From positions 1 through 12,139 of the forward strand of contig PWGT01000215.1 of the NCBI GenBank assembly GCA_003554535.1: a stretch of DNA of 12,139 nucleotides, given 5' to 3'. Every line of letters starts with the position of its first letter. Position 1 is the first letter of the stretch. The position numbers and the translations under genes are program-made. The DNA is from Syntrophomonadaceae bacterium. Lineage in GTDB: Bacteria; Bacillota_D; Dethiobacteria; DTU022; PWGO01. Positions 1-8,009 of the stretch are shown one piece after another. The notes beneath the pieces were generated by a model. The model did no database searches. It saw only the letters and a list, made by a program, of their open reading frames with translations, and was not told where the DNA came from.

Positions 1-398
1 GCTTGGGCATAAACTACATTTCCTTCCGGATCGGAGATAAATAAATCCTCGTATCCGTAAGATTCAATAACTTCGCTGGTGAGCTCATCCAGTAGTGCTT
101 CCCTCTCTTGCCATTCGCTGGCATCGGTGTCCCAATCCTCTTCCTGTAAGATATTTAAACTTTCGTAAACATCACTGGTACTGCTCAGCACTGAAACATC
201 GCCTTCTCTTTCTGCAAAATCTGCCTCAATATTTTCTTCTGCCAATTCAGCGTACATATTCATAGCTCCGTAGGCAGAATCCGACAACTCTTCCTCCGAA
301 CTGGTAAAAGCAAAGTAGCTGGAACCTAACAAAGGGATTAACCCTACAGCTAAGAACAGCAGCATCAGCTTCCAAACGAGGCTCATCTTTTTAAACAA
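1..398 (-). CDS. Cache-type membrane sensor, probably methyl-accepting chemotaxis protein (partial, N-terminus only)
   Basis: About 132 codons are visible; the C-terminus lies beyond the left edge. A short basic start (FKKM) is followed by a hydrophobic segment at about residues 7-31 (LVWKLMLLFLAVGLIPLLG), then an acidic, helical extracytoplasmic region (SEEELSDSAYGAMNMYAELA, AEREGDVSVLSS) and a Cache-like strand pattern (DLFISDPEGNVVYAQ) at about residues 119-132. This is the usual N-terminal layout of Gram-positive chemoreceptors with a dCache ligand domain. The signalling half (HAMP and MCP domain, or instead a kinase or GGDEF domain) is not in view, so the output is inferred. I chose TTG at 398 because AGAAGGGGGA at 406-415 lies 8 nt upstream; the in-frame ATG at 386 would be 20 nt from it. 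Confidence 0.7.
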   Translation of the reverse strand, partial: MFKKMSLVWKLMLLFLAVGLIPLLGSSYFAFTSSEEELSDSAYGAMNMYAELAEENIEADFAEREGDVSVLSSTSDVYESLNILQEEDWDTDASEWQEREALLDELTSEVIESYGYEDLFISDPEGNVVYAQ

Positions 399-753
399 TT
401 TTTCGTCCCCCTTCTAATGTTTTTTTAAGATAAATAAAAACAGGCTTCTGGAAGTAAATCTAAATCCTTGCAAAAATTTTTGAAATTTAAAAGATAAAAA
501 TTATCCCTCCTGTTCGCATCAATTGATAAATTAAGTTAGGTTGTTCTTGACGATAATACCAATAAATTGATGATAATTGGCTCTTTTTAGTAAGTTGTGA
601 AGATTATAACATTTAAAAAGGGCAATTTTTATCCCAATATCACTAAAATTACATAAAAAAAACCCCTAATTTATACCTCCAAGAAATAGGGGTTTTTTTT
701 ATTATACTTACTTATGCTAATATGATTTTTTATAACAATTACTTTTTAGCACT
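399..753. other. Intergenic region between the sensor gene and the phosphatase gene
   Basis: This 355-bp AT-rich gap contains no ORF of note. It holds the ribosome binding site of the sensor gene (406-415), a short element at about 441-470 that is partly shared with the cca/hisS intergenic region, a perfect AT-rich palindrome CAAAAATTTTTG at 471-482, and the terminator at 655-700. The sensor promoter should lie on the minus strand between about 420 and 650, but I see no convincing sigma-A or sigma-28 (SigD) pair, and no c-di-GMP riboswitch core. Confidence 0.6.
655..700 (-). terminator. Rho-independent terminator of the phosphatase gene
   Basis: Bases 655-668 and 687-700 form a 14-bp perfect stem made of an A/T run plus CCCCTA/TAGGGG, around an 18-nt loop. 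The stem starts 54 nt past the stop codon of the minus-strand phosphatase gene. Read on the minus strand it ends in TAGGGG followed by eight T, the classic layout. It is symmetric enough to work in both directions, although no plus-strand gene points at it here. Confidence 0.85.
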
Positions 754-3114
754 TTAAATATTGAGCAAAAGGGTAGCCCGATTTCCTTTGTTGTTGTAAA
801 ATAGCTCACCAGACAACATTGAAATCAGAGAAATACCGCGGCCTCTTTCGGTAAGATCTTCTATCTCCAGCGGTCGTTCTATATTATTCCACCAGTCAAA
901 TCCTTCACCCTCATCTTCTACTTGAGCCAAAATATAATTCTCCTCAAGTATAATATTAATCCCTACTTTTTTGTCCGGATCAAATCCATTGCCGTGCTCC
1001 ATGGCATTGCAAATTAGTTCATGCAAACAAGTAATAAAATTGTCCTTCTCGGGATGAGCCTTCAAAAAAGCAACAACTTCATCATAGAAGGGTTGCAGTT
1101 CTTCCAATTCAGTAGCTATCTCCCAGTGGAACTCCCCTCTTTCTTTTTCCCCCAGTTTTAAAACCAGAAAAGTTATATCATCATCGCCTACCAGAGAACG
1201 GTTGTTAAACAAGCAAAACTCCTTGTTTATCGCTTGGGATATAACTTCCGGGGGCAAGTGGCTATAGCGGTAAAATACCTCCTCATAATGCTCATAAAAC
1301 CATGTTTCACCATTGCTCTGCTCTGTAAGGCCGTCAGTACTTATCAATATTGTAACTCCATCTTGGAGGTATATGCTTCTTTGTTGAAAGTCATAACTTT
1401 GCTCGGGTATAAATCTATTAATAAATAAGCCTGTACTTTTTAATTTATCCCACCTGCCATCCTCCCACTTTATAAGAGGATAATTCTGGAATCCTGCACT
1501 GGAATAATCCAGATTAAAGGTATTCAAATCTAATATTCCCATGAAAGCACAAATAATCTGTTCTTCGGAGTAATTTACGCTAGCAAAATGTCCTGCCAGA
1601 TAAGTAAGGATTTTTGAAGGCAAGAGCTCCTCCCCGGTCAATTTTGTGTAATTGTCTATAGTCTCTTTAATAAATACGCTCACCAAAGCCCCTTCCAAAC
1701 CATGGCCAGCTACATCTGACAAATAAAAAACCAGCTTATCCCCTACTTGAGTAACATTATAATAATCTCCTCCCAGATGTTCAGCAGGTTGAAAATGAGC
1801 GGCAATAGAAATGTTTTCGCTTTGAGGAATATGCGCGGGCAATACTCGTTCATGAAGCTTTGCAGCTTTATTAAGTTCCTCTTTGAGCTTGTTGTACGCC
1901 TCTTCCAACTGTTTTCGGCTTTCTTTTAGCTCTTCTTCCATTTTTTTGCGCTCGGAAATATCACGCATACTTGCCAGCGCTCCATTGTAATTTCCTTCTT
2001 CATCAAAAATAGGCGAAGTGGACAATTGAACAGTGACCCTATACCCTTCTTTATGATTAAAAACCCGTTCCTCATTTTCTGAAATCCCTTGAGTTCTTCT
2101 CATCAAGGCCAGCCTTGCTTTTTTAGCTTCTTCTTTATCCATAAATTCAAATATTTTTTTGCCATGTATCTCTTTGATAGTGTATCCTAACATATTAGAA
2201 AGTGCCTGATTAGTAAATGTAGTATATCCATCCTTATCAATTACCCAGATACCCTCCTGCAAGCTTTCCACCAGTTGTCGGTACTTCGCTTCACTTTTGC
2301 GAAGTTCGTTTTCCATTTCTTTAATTGGGGTTATCTCGGTATGAGTAATTAACACCTTGCGCGGAGCCTTTACTGCTTCCGCAAAAGGTGTTACGGCAGC
2401 TATAAACCACCTTTTTTTATCAGGAGCATCACAGGGATATTCAACTTCGTAGTAATCTTTTTTACCATTGATTACAGAACGGAGTTCAGAAGCGAATTTT
2501 AAAGCCTCTTTTCGTTCCTCATCACGGACTGACTCGCAAACTTCCAGGTAATTAACTCCTTCTTTAACTTTTTCCAATTCTCCTTCGTTAGTTTTTGCAA
2601 ATTCCATCCAGGATTTATTTACAGTCATTATTGTGCCTTTTTCATCTAAAACACAGATATTAGAATTGGAAGAATTAATAATGGCCTGTGTAAAATGCTT
2701 TTCTTGCAAAGTTTTTTCTTTTTCAAAATCGCGGTGTTTTTGGAAAGTAATCTCTTCAAAAATGGTGACAAGATGATTTTCATCATCTTCTCGGTAAGCC
2801 ACAATGTTAAAGTATTGCCCGGTGGCGGCAAAGAAACTTTCGAACTGGACAGATTGATTTCTGTTTTGGAGGACTTCATGATACAGAGAAGGCCAGTCAA
2901 AACTTTGAATGTGAAGATTGGACAAAACTTGATGTAAGCTTTTGCCAATTAACTCCTGCCTGGTTAAACCTGCTATATTTTCAAACCTGGAATTTGCTTC
3001 TACAAAAACAAATTCCACCAGATTCTTCTCCTTGTTAAAAATAACTTCGTGACATGCCACGGCCACAGGTAAATTATCAAGAAATTTGCGATTCCATAAC
3101 TGCATGTTATCCAT
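754..3114 (-). CDS. PAS-domain SpoIIE/RsbU-type protein phosphatase fused to an RsbW-like HATPase domain
   Basis: A soluble protein of 786 residues. Three PAS-like segments lie at about residues 10-125, 140-265 and 275-390, then a coiled coil (about 390-422). A PP2C/SpoIIE phosphatase domain follows (about 425-655) with its metal-binding motifs intact: GGDYY (about 448), SDVAGHG (466), STDGLTE (592) and GDDDIT (643). The C-terminus (about 660-786) is a GHKL ATPase of the anti-sigma kinase type, with an N-box (HELICNAMEHG, about 698), DEGEGFD (734) and ERGRGISLI (756). In this family the phosphatase dephosphorylates a STAS anti-anti-sigma factor and the kinase phosphorylates it or binds the sigma factor; here both are on one chain under PAS control. 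No STAS or sigma gene is in the window, so the target is unknown. The start chosen is ATG at 3114, 8 nt from GGAG at 3123-3126; TTG at 3117 is immediately in front and only 5 nt from it. There are no membrane segments. Confidence 0.9.
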   Translation of the reverse strand: MDNMQLWNRKFLDNLPVAVACHEVIFNKEKNLVEFVFVEANSRFENIAGLTRQELIGKSLHQVLSNLHIQSFDWPSLYHEVLQNRNQSVQFESFFAATGQYFNIVAYREDDENHLVTIFEEITFQKHRDFEKEKTLQEKHFTQAIINSSNSNICVLDEKGTIMTVNKSWMEFAKTNEGELEKVKEGVNYLEVCESVRDEERKEALKFASELRSVINGKKDYYEVEYPCDAPDKKRWFIAAVTPFAEAVKAPRKVLITHTEITPIKEMENELRKSEAKYRQLVESLQEGIWVIDKDGYTTFTNQALSNMLGYTIKEIHGKKIFEFMDKEEAKKARLALMRRTQGISENEERVFNHKEGYRVTVQLSTSPIFDEEGNYNGALASMRDISERKKMEEELKESRKQLEEAYNKLKEELNKAAKLHERVLPAHIPQSENISIAAHFQPAEHLGGDYYNVTQVGDKLVFYLSDVAGHGLEGALVSVFIKETIDNYTKLTGEELLPSKILTYLAGHFASVNYSEEQIICAFMGILDLNTFNLDYSSAGFQNYPLIKWEDGRWDKLKSTGLFINRFIPEQSYDFQQRSIYLQDGVTILISTDGLTEQSNGETWFYEHYEEVFYRYSHLPPEVISQAINKEFCLFNNRSLVGDDDITFLVLKLGEKERGEFHWEIATELEELQPFYDEVVAFLKAHPEKDNFITCLHELICNAMEHGNGFDPDKKVGINIILEENYILAQVEDEGEGFDWWNNIERPLEIEDLTERGRGISLISMLSGELFYNNKGNRATLLLNI

Positions 3115-3270
3115 CAAATACTCTCCACCAGCAGGTCAATGCCATTATTTTACTTGGTAGCAAATTATTTCATCTATCAAACAACTTCCAATTTATAATA
3201 AATAAAGATTCTATTATTATGAGACTTTTCCTTTTAATTTTATTCTTTTTCCACAATGAAAAAGAAAGAA

Positions 3271-5340
3271 TTAACAGTAAACAACTTTAACTTTATCTTC
3301 TTCTTTATTCAGGTAAATTTTAATATTACTGTAAGTAGAATCCAGGCGATGAAGGTGATCGCCCACCTTAACCCTGGCTCCCTCATAAACTTTACCCAGT
3401 TGAATGCTGTGATCTGCGGTTACTTCTACCAGTCCATAAGAATAAGTGCTACCGGGACTTCCCAATTCACCAATGGAAATATCTCCACCGGCTACAATCT
3501 GGCCGGCCCTAAAAACATTATTTACATGGACATTTCCCCCACATTGAAGGGTGGTATAATAAGCCCCGGGACCTGAAACATAAATATCACCGGTGCATTC
3601 AAGTTCACTGTTTTGCACATAATTGACGGCAATATTTGAGGTCTCTTCAGCCACAGAAAGCAGTTCTATAAGGGCTTCATCGGTCAAATTAAACATATTC
3701 CTCACCGGACGTTCACTATCTACCTCCATAACTCCTTTTACTTTAAAGAAATAGGTTAACTTCTCAATGTTTTCTAATGGTTTATCAGGAAGTGAAAATT
3801 CCTTTTTTTCTTCTATAATGTTGTTAATCTTGTCTATGAACTCAAATATTTCAGAAAATTTGGTTTGAAAGAGTTTATATACCATCAATGGATATTTTTC
3901 AGGAGAAAGGTCCCCCCTTGATTCTAATAGTTGAGTAAGTTGATCTATATTATTTAAAGCAGCTTCCAGAGATATCTTCAAGGACTTCAATATTTCAGCT
4001 ATTTCTTGATAAAGGAGTTGGGCTCCACCTGCTTTTACGTTTGAATTTATACTGTTTCCATTAATATTAACTTCTCCGCCACCGATAATATAAGCACTGG
4101 CTACACTTCCGGAAATAATAATATCACCATTAGCAAAAACGGTCATTCCTTCTTCTACGGCGCCTTCTACCCTTAAATGGCCGTTAAAATGGAGATTGCC
4201 ACTTTCCATATCAACATCTCCATTATGGACAAAAAATTTATCCACTCCTACTATGTCTGTCTGGCCTTTATTTACCACCGGTCGCCCGGTAATTGTTGCA
4301 ATTACTTGGCTTTCATCTTCACTCATTTCAGCTCCCTCGTTACATGAAATAGATTTTTCATGCACGGGAGCAGGGGGAACTTCCTCCCCTGTAACCTTGC
4401 ATCCGGGTATACCCTCTTCGGGAGGATAAATTATTCCGATAACCTCCCCTTCTTCCACCTGCGGTATGTAATATCTTTCTCGCAAATTAACCTTCATAGC
4501 TTCTTCATCGCTCTCCACCAATTCCATCTCCGTTCTTACCACATATTCAATATAACCATCTATTCCCTCCTGCACAGGCAAACCCTTGGCCACTACTTCT
4601 GATGTAGGCTCTTCACTCTGCGCAAGCTTGGCAATAGAACTTTCATCTAAGCCGTAAACTACAGAGTTTTCTTCAAGCACTTCTTTTATGTCTTCTTCTG
4701 TGGGCAAACGGTTAATCTCTTCTTCTTTTTCAGTGGCTATAGTTAGTAAGTTTGAAGATTTTTTATTAAGGAGGGTGTAATTAATTTTATACTCGGGAGC
4801 AACTTCTACTTCGGCCATCATATCATCTTTAAGCCTCTTTACTTCAATCTTCATTGGTCTTATATCTTCAATTACTTTTAATTCGACTTCATCTTCACCA
4901 TAAATTGGATGTTTCTCTTCTATTTTTTCCCCATTAATCCATAGCTCTATACCTTCTGTAGGAACCACATATGCAGGTTCACCCTCCCCTTGGGGATTTT
5001 CAACTACTAACTTTCCTTCCTCTATCGCTGCAGTTCCATCTATGCTCTCTTCTACAATTTCTTCTTCCTCTTCTTCCTTCTCTTCTACTTCCTCTTCAAT
5101 TTCCTCTTCTTGCTCATCCGCTTCCTGTTGTCCTTCATCTGCTTCTTCATCATCTTTTTTATCTTCTTCTGCACTATCCTGTTCTTCAGTTTTTGCTTCT
5201 ACAGTTGAATCATTCCCTACAGGCAAACCTTCTTCTTTTCTCTTTTGTAATTCTTCCAATTCATCGAGTGAATATTCTTTTTTATTATCTTCTTCTTGTA
5301 ATGAATTGTTATTTTTCAGTTTGTCTTGCTTACTTCCCAT
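3271..5340 (-). CDS. FapA-like DUF342 family protein with an acidic N-terminal arm
   Basis: A 689-residue protein with the flagellar assembly protein A (DUF342) layout. A charged N-terminal piece (1-45) is followed by a strikingly acidic low-complexity arm (about 47-108; 31 of residues 51-100 are Asp or Glu), a FapA N-terminal-like domain (about 118-330), and the Gly-rich beta-helical core (about 345-440: TGRPVVNKG, GDVDMESGNLHFNGHLRVEG, VFANGDIIISGSV, IIGGGEVNINGNSI). A helical insertion (about 440-580) follows, then a second beta-repeat block (about 590-665: CTGDIYVSGPGAY, AGGDISIGELGS). FapA is linked to flagellar assembly in Vibrio; in Firmicutes the role is poorly defined and may concern a cell-surface or polar scaffold. 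There is no signal peptide or membrane helix. ATG at 5340 has AGAGG 5 nt upstream; the frame stays open to 5382 without another good start. A sigma-A-like promoter lies at 5397-5425. Confidence 0.82.
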   Translation of the reverse strand: MGSKQDKLKNNNSLQEEDNKKEYSLDELEELQKRKEEGLPVGNDSTVEAKTEEQDSAEEDKKDDEEADEGQQEADEQEEEIEEEVEEKEEEEEEIVEESIDGTAAIEEGKLVVENPQGEGEPAYVVPTEGIELWINGEKIEEKHPIYGEDEVELKVIEDIRPMKIEVKRLKDDMMAEVEVAPEYKINYTLLNKKSSNLLTIATEKEEEINRLPTEEDIKEVLEENSVVYGLDESSIAKLAQSEEPTSEVVAKGLPVQEGIDGYIEYVVRTEMELVESDEEAMKVNLRERYYIPQVEEGEVIGIIYPPEEGIPGCKVTGEEVPPAPVHEKSISCNEGAEMSEDESQVIATITGRPVVNKGQTDIVGVDKFFVHNGDVDMESGNLHFNGHLRVEGAVEEGMTVFANGDIIISGSVASAYIIGGGEVNINGNSINSNVKAGGAQLLYQEIAEILKSLKISLEAALNNIDQLTQLLESRGDLSPEKYPLMVYKLFQTKFSEIFEFIDKINNIIEEKKEFSLPDKPLENIEKLTYFFKVKGVMEVDSERPVRNMFNLTDEALIELLSVAEETSNIAVNYVQNSELECTGDIYVSGPGAYYTTLQCGGNVHVNNVFRAGQIVAGGDISIGELGSPGSTYSYGLVEVTADHSIQLGKVYEGARVKVGDHLHRLDSTYSNIKIYLNKEEDKVKVVYC

Positions 5341-5396
5341 AAGAACCTCTCTTCGCGTAGGCCGCTGACAAATTTTGAGCAATTACTTATATATTT

Positions 5397-5425
5397 ATAA
5401 TATTACATATTGCAATTCCATTCAA
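5397..5425 (-). promoter_or_regulatory. Sigma-A-like promoter of the DUF342 gene
   Basis: On the minus strand, TTGAAT (5420-5425) and TATTAT (5397-5402) are separated by exactly 17 nt. This would start transcription near 5390 and give a leader of about 50 nt before the ATG at 5340. The match is 4/6 at -35 and 5/6 at -10; the surroundings are AT-rich, so a chance match is possible. Confidence 0.5.
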
Positions 5426-5537
5426 TAAACCACAAAAATTTATCAATGTTTTTAATCAGAGCAAATTAAAATAGTTTATTGCAAAAGTATACATAAATCT
5501 CCAAAATAATTTGCCTGGCGATTTTTTCAGCAAATAC

Positions 5538-5576
5538 CACAGGCCACCTTTATTCTAACAAGAAAGGTGGCCTGTG
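5538..5576 (-). terminator. Strong hairpin after the bacterioferritin gene, possible terminator
   Basis: Bases 5538-5551 and 5563-5576 form a 14-bp perfect stem (CACAGGCCACCTTT with its complement) around an 11-nt loop; 8 of the 14 pairs are G-C. It lies 52 nt past the bacterioferritin stop. No T run follows on either strand, only GTATTTGC on the minus strand, so it is not a textbook Rho-independent terminator. It may stop polymerase less efficiently or protect the 3' end of the mRNA. Confidence 0.5.
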
Positions 5577-5627
5577 AAATATAGTTTGCTAAAGGGAAAC
5601 GTTAAGTGCTCCCCTTAAAACATTAAT

Positions 5628-6155
5628 CTACTCATTTAAAAAAGAAAACCCTTTAGAGGGTCCCGTATCTGCAGAAGTTCCCGCAATACGGGATAAGTAA
5701 GCTGCTCCTAATTGTTCAATGTGGCCATGGATATTATCAAAATAATTATAATGCTCCTGCTCATGGTCAATAACTGTCTCAAATAACTTGGCTGTGGTAC
5801 TGTCACCATTATCTAAACATACCTGCAAAAACTGGTTATAAGCATCCATTGCTTCCTCTTCTTGTTCGGCATTAAATGAAAAGATCTCTTTTACTTCTTG
5901 TCCCTTTTCTATCGGCCCGGCCAGTTCAGTTGTTGGATCTCCCCCCAATTCCTTAATACGTTCAGCAAAAGTTTCTGCATGCTTCATTTCATCTATTGCA
6001 ATAAGCTTGAGGTTGGCTGCCAATTCTCCATAATCCATATCATCAAGTTGATAGTGCTGATACATATACTGGTGGATAGCTTGCAACTCCATTGATCTGG
6101 CTTTGTTCAACACCCCAATAACATTTTTCTTTTTTTCTTCCCGTGATTTAGTCAA
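5628..6155 (-). CDS. bfr: Bacterioferritin / ferritin-like diiron protein
   Basis: A 175-residue four-helix-bundle ferritin, which oxidises Fe(II) and stores iron in a 24-subunit cytoplasmic cage. With a constant offset of 5 from E. coli Bfr, all ferroxidase ligands are present: Glu23, Glu56, His59 (IDEMKHAE), Glu99, Glu132 and His135 (DHEQEH). Met57 falls at the position of the haem-ligating Met52, so haem binding is possible. A polar tail of about 20 residues extends beyond the usual length of about 158. The start is TTG at 6155, with GGGAGG (6165-6170) 9 nt upstream and no better ATG nearby. It has its own promoter (6206-6234), so it can be expressed apart from the upstream baeRF gene; no clear Fur or PerR box is seen. 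Confidence 0.88.
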   Translation of the reverse strand: MTKSREEKKKNVIGVLNKARSMELQAIHQYMYQHYQLDDMDYGELAANLKLIAIDEMKHAETFAERIKELGGDPTTELAGPIEKGQEVKEIFSFNAEQEEEAMDAYNQFLQVCLDNGDSTTAKLFETVIDHEQEHYNYFDNIHGHIEQLGAAYLSRIAGTSADTGPSKGFSFLNE

Positions 6156-6205
6156 TTTAAAATTCCTCCCTTCTGTATATTTCTCTAATTCAACCTGTAT
6201 GGCAT

Positions 6206-6234
6206 ATTCTAATATATAAAACCTACATTAACAA
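6206..6234 (-). promoter_or_regulatory. Sigma-A-like promoter of the bacterioferritin gene
   Basis: On the minus strand, TTGTTA (6229-6234) and TAGAAT (6206-6211) are separated by exactly 17 nt. The -35 box begins 8 nt past the stop codon of the baeRF gene. The predicted start near 6199 leaves a leader of about 43 nt ahead of the TTG start at 6155. Confidence 0.55.
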
Positions 6235-6242
6235 TCTATTTA

Positions 6243-7400
6243 TTACCACCTGAATACCGCAGAAACTGGCTCCGAGTCGGGCAAATCTTCAGGGGGCAAA
6301 GCATAAACATTGCCATTATGGACATAAGTTTCAGTAGCTACCAGATCATACAGTTCTTCATTTTCAGGAAGAGATTCTTCTTGCCAGTTAATATCCTCCA
6401 AATCTTGATAATACCATCCCCATTGCTGAACCTTGGGATCAACAAAAAGATCATTAATTCTGCCCTGAAATGAAGATGGCAGAATCTCCCGCAGATTGTT
6501 AGAAGTCTTGCCTGTTCCCTTTAAATCTAGATATTTCTTTTTCACATCATCTAATTGTTTCTTAAAATAAGGCTCCATAATTTCCATAGCCTGACGATGT
6601 ATTTCCTCTGCTTTCATGTTATCAGGGTTCCCTTTGATTTGCTGTTCCATTAACATGGGAGAATTGCTAGCATCCCGGTAAAGAGGTGCAAGCTCCTCTA
6701 CACAAGCAAGTACCAAAGGAACATTTTTTTCATCCATTACCTGGCGTAATTCCTCATCGATAAACCTGAAATACTTGCGCAACTTCTCTCTTTGTATTTT
6801 ATCCAGTTCAACCCCACCACCATAAAATATAGCCGGGCGCGTTCCTCCTATTTGCGGAGCGCGAGTATGAAACTGTAGAGATTGTTCGGGAAGTTCTCCT
6901 CCAAACTTTTCTTGAAACTTATCTATAATATCTCCCAAATCCATCTCTTCCACCATGCCACGGGTTCCTCTTAATAATCGGGCATTTTTCTGACTCAACG
7001 CAAGAACATAAAACTGCCTGTCAGCAGCTAACAAATAAAACAATGGCTTCAAGTAAAATGAATTTTTAACAATAGCTCTTTCTTCAAATTTTATAGGCAA
7101 ACGATAGAGCCGGGAAAAACCCGGGGAAAGAAAATACGCCAACCCCTCACTCTGACTGCTCCAAAAGAAACTCTCATCAATCAAATTATAAGCGGGCTCA
7201 AGTATTTCTTGCCGCTGGGCGTATTTAAGGCCATTTGATTCCAGTTCACTATCCACTTTTTTGAGAAGATTTTTGAAGCGGATGGGATTTTCCCGGGACC
7301 CCTCTCTCCCTCGTAAAGTAGGCATATAAAGAGATACTTCCAGCCCTTTGCCTCTCAATTCTAGTAATTGACTTACTTCTTGTTGAGTTAATCTTTCCAT
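6243..7400 (-). CDS. Bacterial archaeo-eukaryotic release factor (baeRF) family protein, family 3-like
   Basis: A 385-residue soluble protein with the order of motifs seen in baeRF proteins: an N-terminal VSLYMPT strand (22-28) with a following Leu-rich helix, a central segment with FYLLAADRQFYVLALSQ (about 121-137), then FHTRAP and IFYGGG (about 177-196). An eRF1-like segment comes next (DEELRQVMDEKNVPLVLACV, about 215-234), and the typical end LYDLVATETYVHNGNVYALP (350-369) followed by an AVFRW terminus. The family is related to eRF1/Pelota and is predicted to act at the ribosome or in RNA handling. No GGQ motif is present, so peptide release as in eRF1 is unlikely. Its exact role is unknown. 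GGAGG at 7414-7418 lies 13 nt from ATG 7400, longer than usual. It probably shares a transcript with the DUF4190 gene 35 nt upstream. The family-3 assignment is less sure than the superfamily. Confidence 0.72.
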   Translation of the reverse strand: MERLTQQEVSQLLELRGKGLEVSLYMPTLRGREGSRENPIRFKNLLKKVDSELESNGLKYAQRQEILEPAYNLIDESFFWSSQSEGLAYFLSPGFSRLYRLPIKFEERAIVKNSFYLKPLFYLLAADRQFYVLALSQKNARLLRGTRGMVEEMDLGDIIDKFQEKFGGELPEQSLQFHTRAPQIGGTRPAIFYGGGVELDKIQREKLRKYFRFIDEELRQVMDEKNVPLVLACVEELAPLYRDASNSPMLMEQQIKGNPDNMKAEEIHRQAMEIMEPYFKKQLDDVKKKYLDLKGTGKTSNNLREILPSSFQGRINDLFVDPKVQQWGWYYQDLEDINWQEESLPENEELYDLVATETYVHNGNVYALPPEDLPDSEPVSAVFRW

Positions 7401-7435
7401 TTTTACTGACTTTCCTCCTTGTTATATTAGTGCTT

Positions 7436-7822
7436 TTAAAGTTGGTGCATTACGGGGGCGAATGAGCCAACAAAGGCTGCCCATCCTACAATGATTAAAA
7501 TATCTATTGCGATACCTATCCATCCAATAATAATCCCCGCTTTCGCAAGCCCTTCTCCTTCCACTGTGCCCTGGCTTTGTTCAATTTCCTTTTTAGCCTG
7601 GTACCCAAAGATGATACCCAAAATTTGACCTACAAACAAACAGATGAAAAAACCGACTATGGAACATACCAGGGAAGCTATAGCCATTCCGGAAGTTTTC
7701 TTGGGTGCAGAAGTGTAGGCTGGTGTTACTTCCTGGTTTGCAGGTGCAACATACTCATTACAGTGTTTGCACTTAACAGCTTCCTCCGCTATTTCCTCCG
7801 CACAAAAAGGGCATTTTCGCAT
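7436..7822 (-). CDS. Zinc-ribbon and DUF4190 domain small membrane protein
   Basis: A 128-residue protein. The N-terminus is a zinc ribbon with CPFC (Cys4, Cys7) and CKHC (Cys18, Cys21). A Pro/Ala-rich linker (about 26-42) leads to a DUF4190-type membrane unit with two hydrophobic helices at about 46-75 (ASLVCSIVGFFICLFVGQIL) and 93-120 (GLAKAGIIIGWIGIAIDILI), joined by a short charged loop (KKEIEQSQGTVEGEG). The function of DUF4190 proteins is not known; the ribbon suggests binding of nucleic acid or a protein partner at the membrane. ATG 7822 is chosen because GGAGAG (7829-7834) lies 6 nt upstream; an in-frame TTG at 7840 would put this site inside the gene. It is followed at 35 nt by the baeRF gene on the same strand. 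Confidence 0.82.
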   Translation of the reverse strand: MRKCPFCAEEIAEEAVKCKHCNEYVAPANQEVTPAYTSAPKKTSGMAIASLVCSIVGFFICLFVGQILGIIFGYQAKKEIEQSQGTVEGEGLAKAGIIIGWIGIAIDILIIVGWAAFVGSFAPVMHQL

Positions 7823-8009
7823 TTGCAGCTCTCCAATCAAATTTATTTAACTTTTCCTAAAACTAAATTCCAAATTAAGTATAAAATAAAACTTCTGTTT
7901 TAATTTATATTTTTCCTTCAAAAAATAACTCTAAAATTATTAAATTGCCTCGAAATTTTGAATATAAATTTTGTATTTATTTAGGATAATTATATTTGGT
8001 GATAAATAA

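Noticed and set aside
399..650. c-di-GMP riboswitch or SigD promoter ahead of the chemoreceptor-like gene
   Set aside because: No recognisable GEMM core and no TAAA-N15-CCGATAT match on the minus strand.
3243..3266. Hairpin TTCTTTTTC / GAAAAAGAA just after the DUF342 stop codon
   Set aside because: Nine pairs but only three G-C, no T run on the minus strand; too weak to call a terminator.
4971..5368. Open frames on the plus strand rich in Ser or Leu
   Set aside because: They are reverse-strand readings of the GAA/GAG-rich acidic arm of the DUF342 gene; no ribosome binding site or family resemblance.
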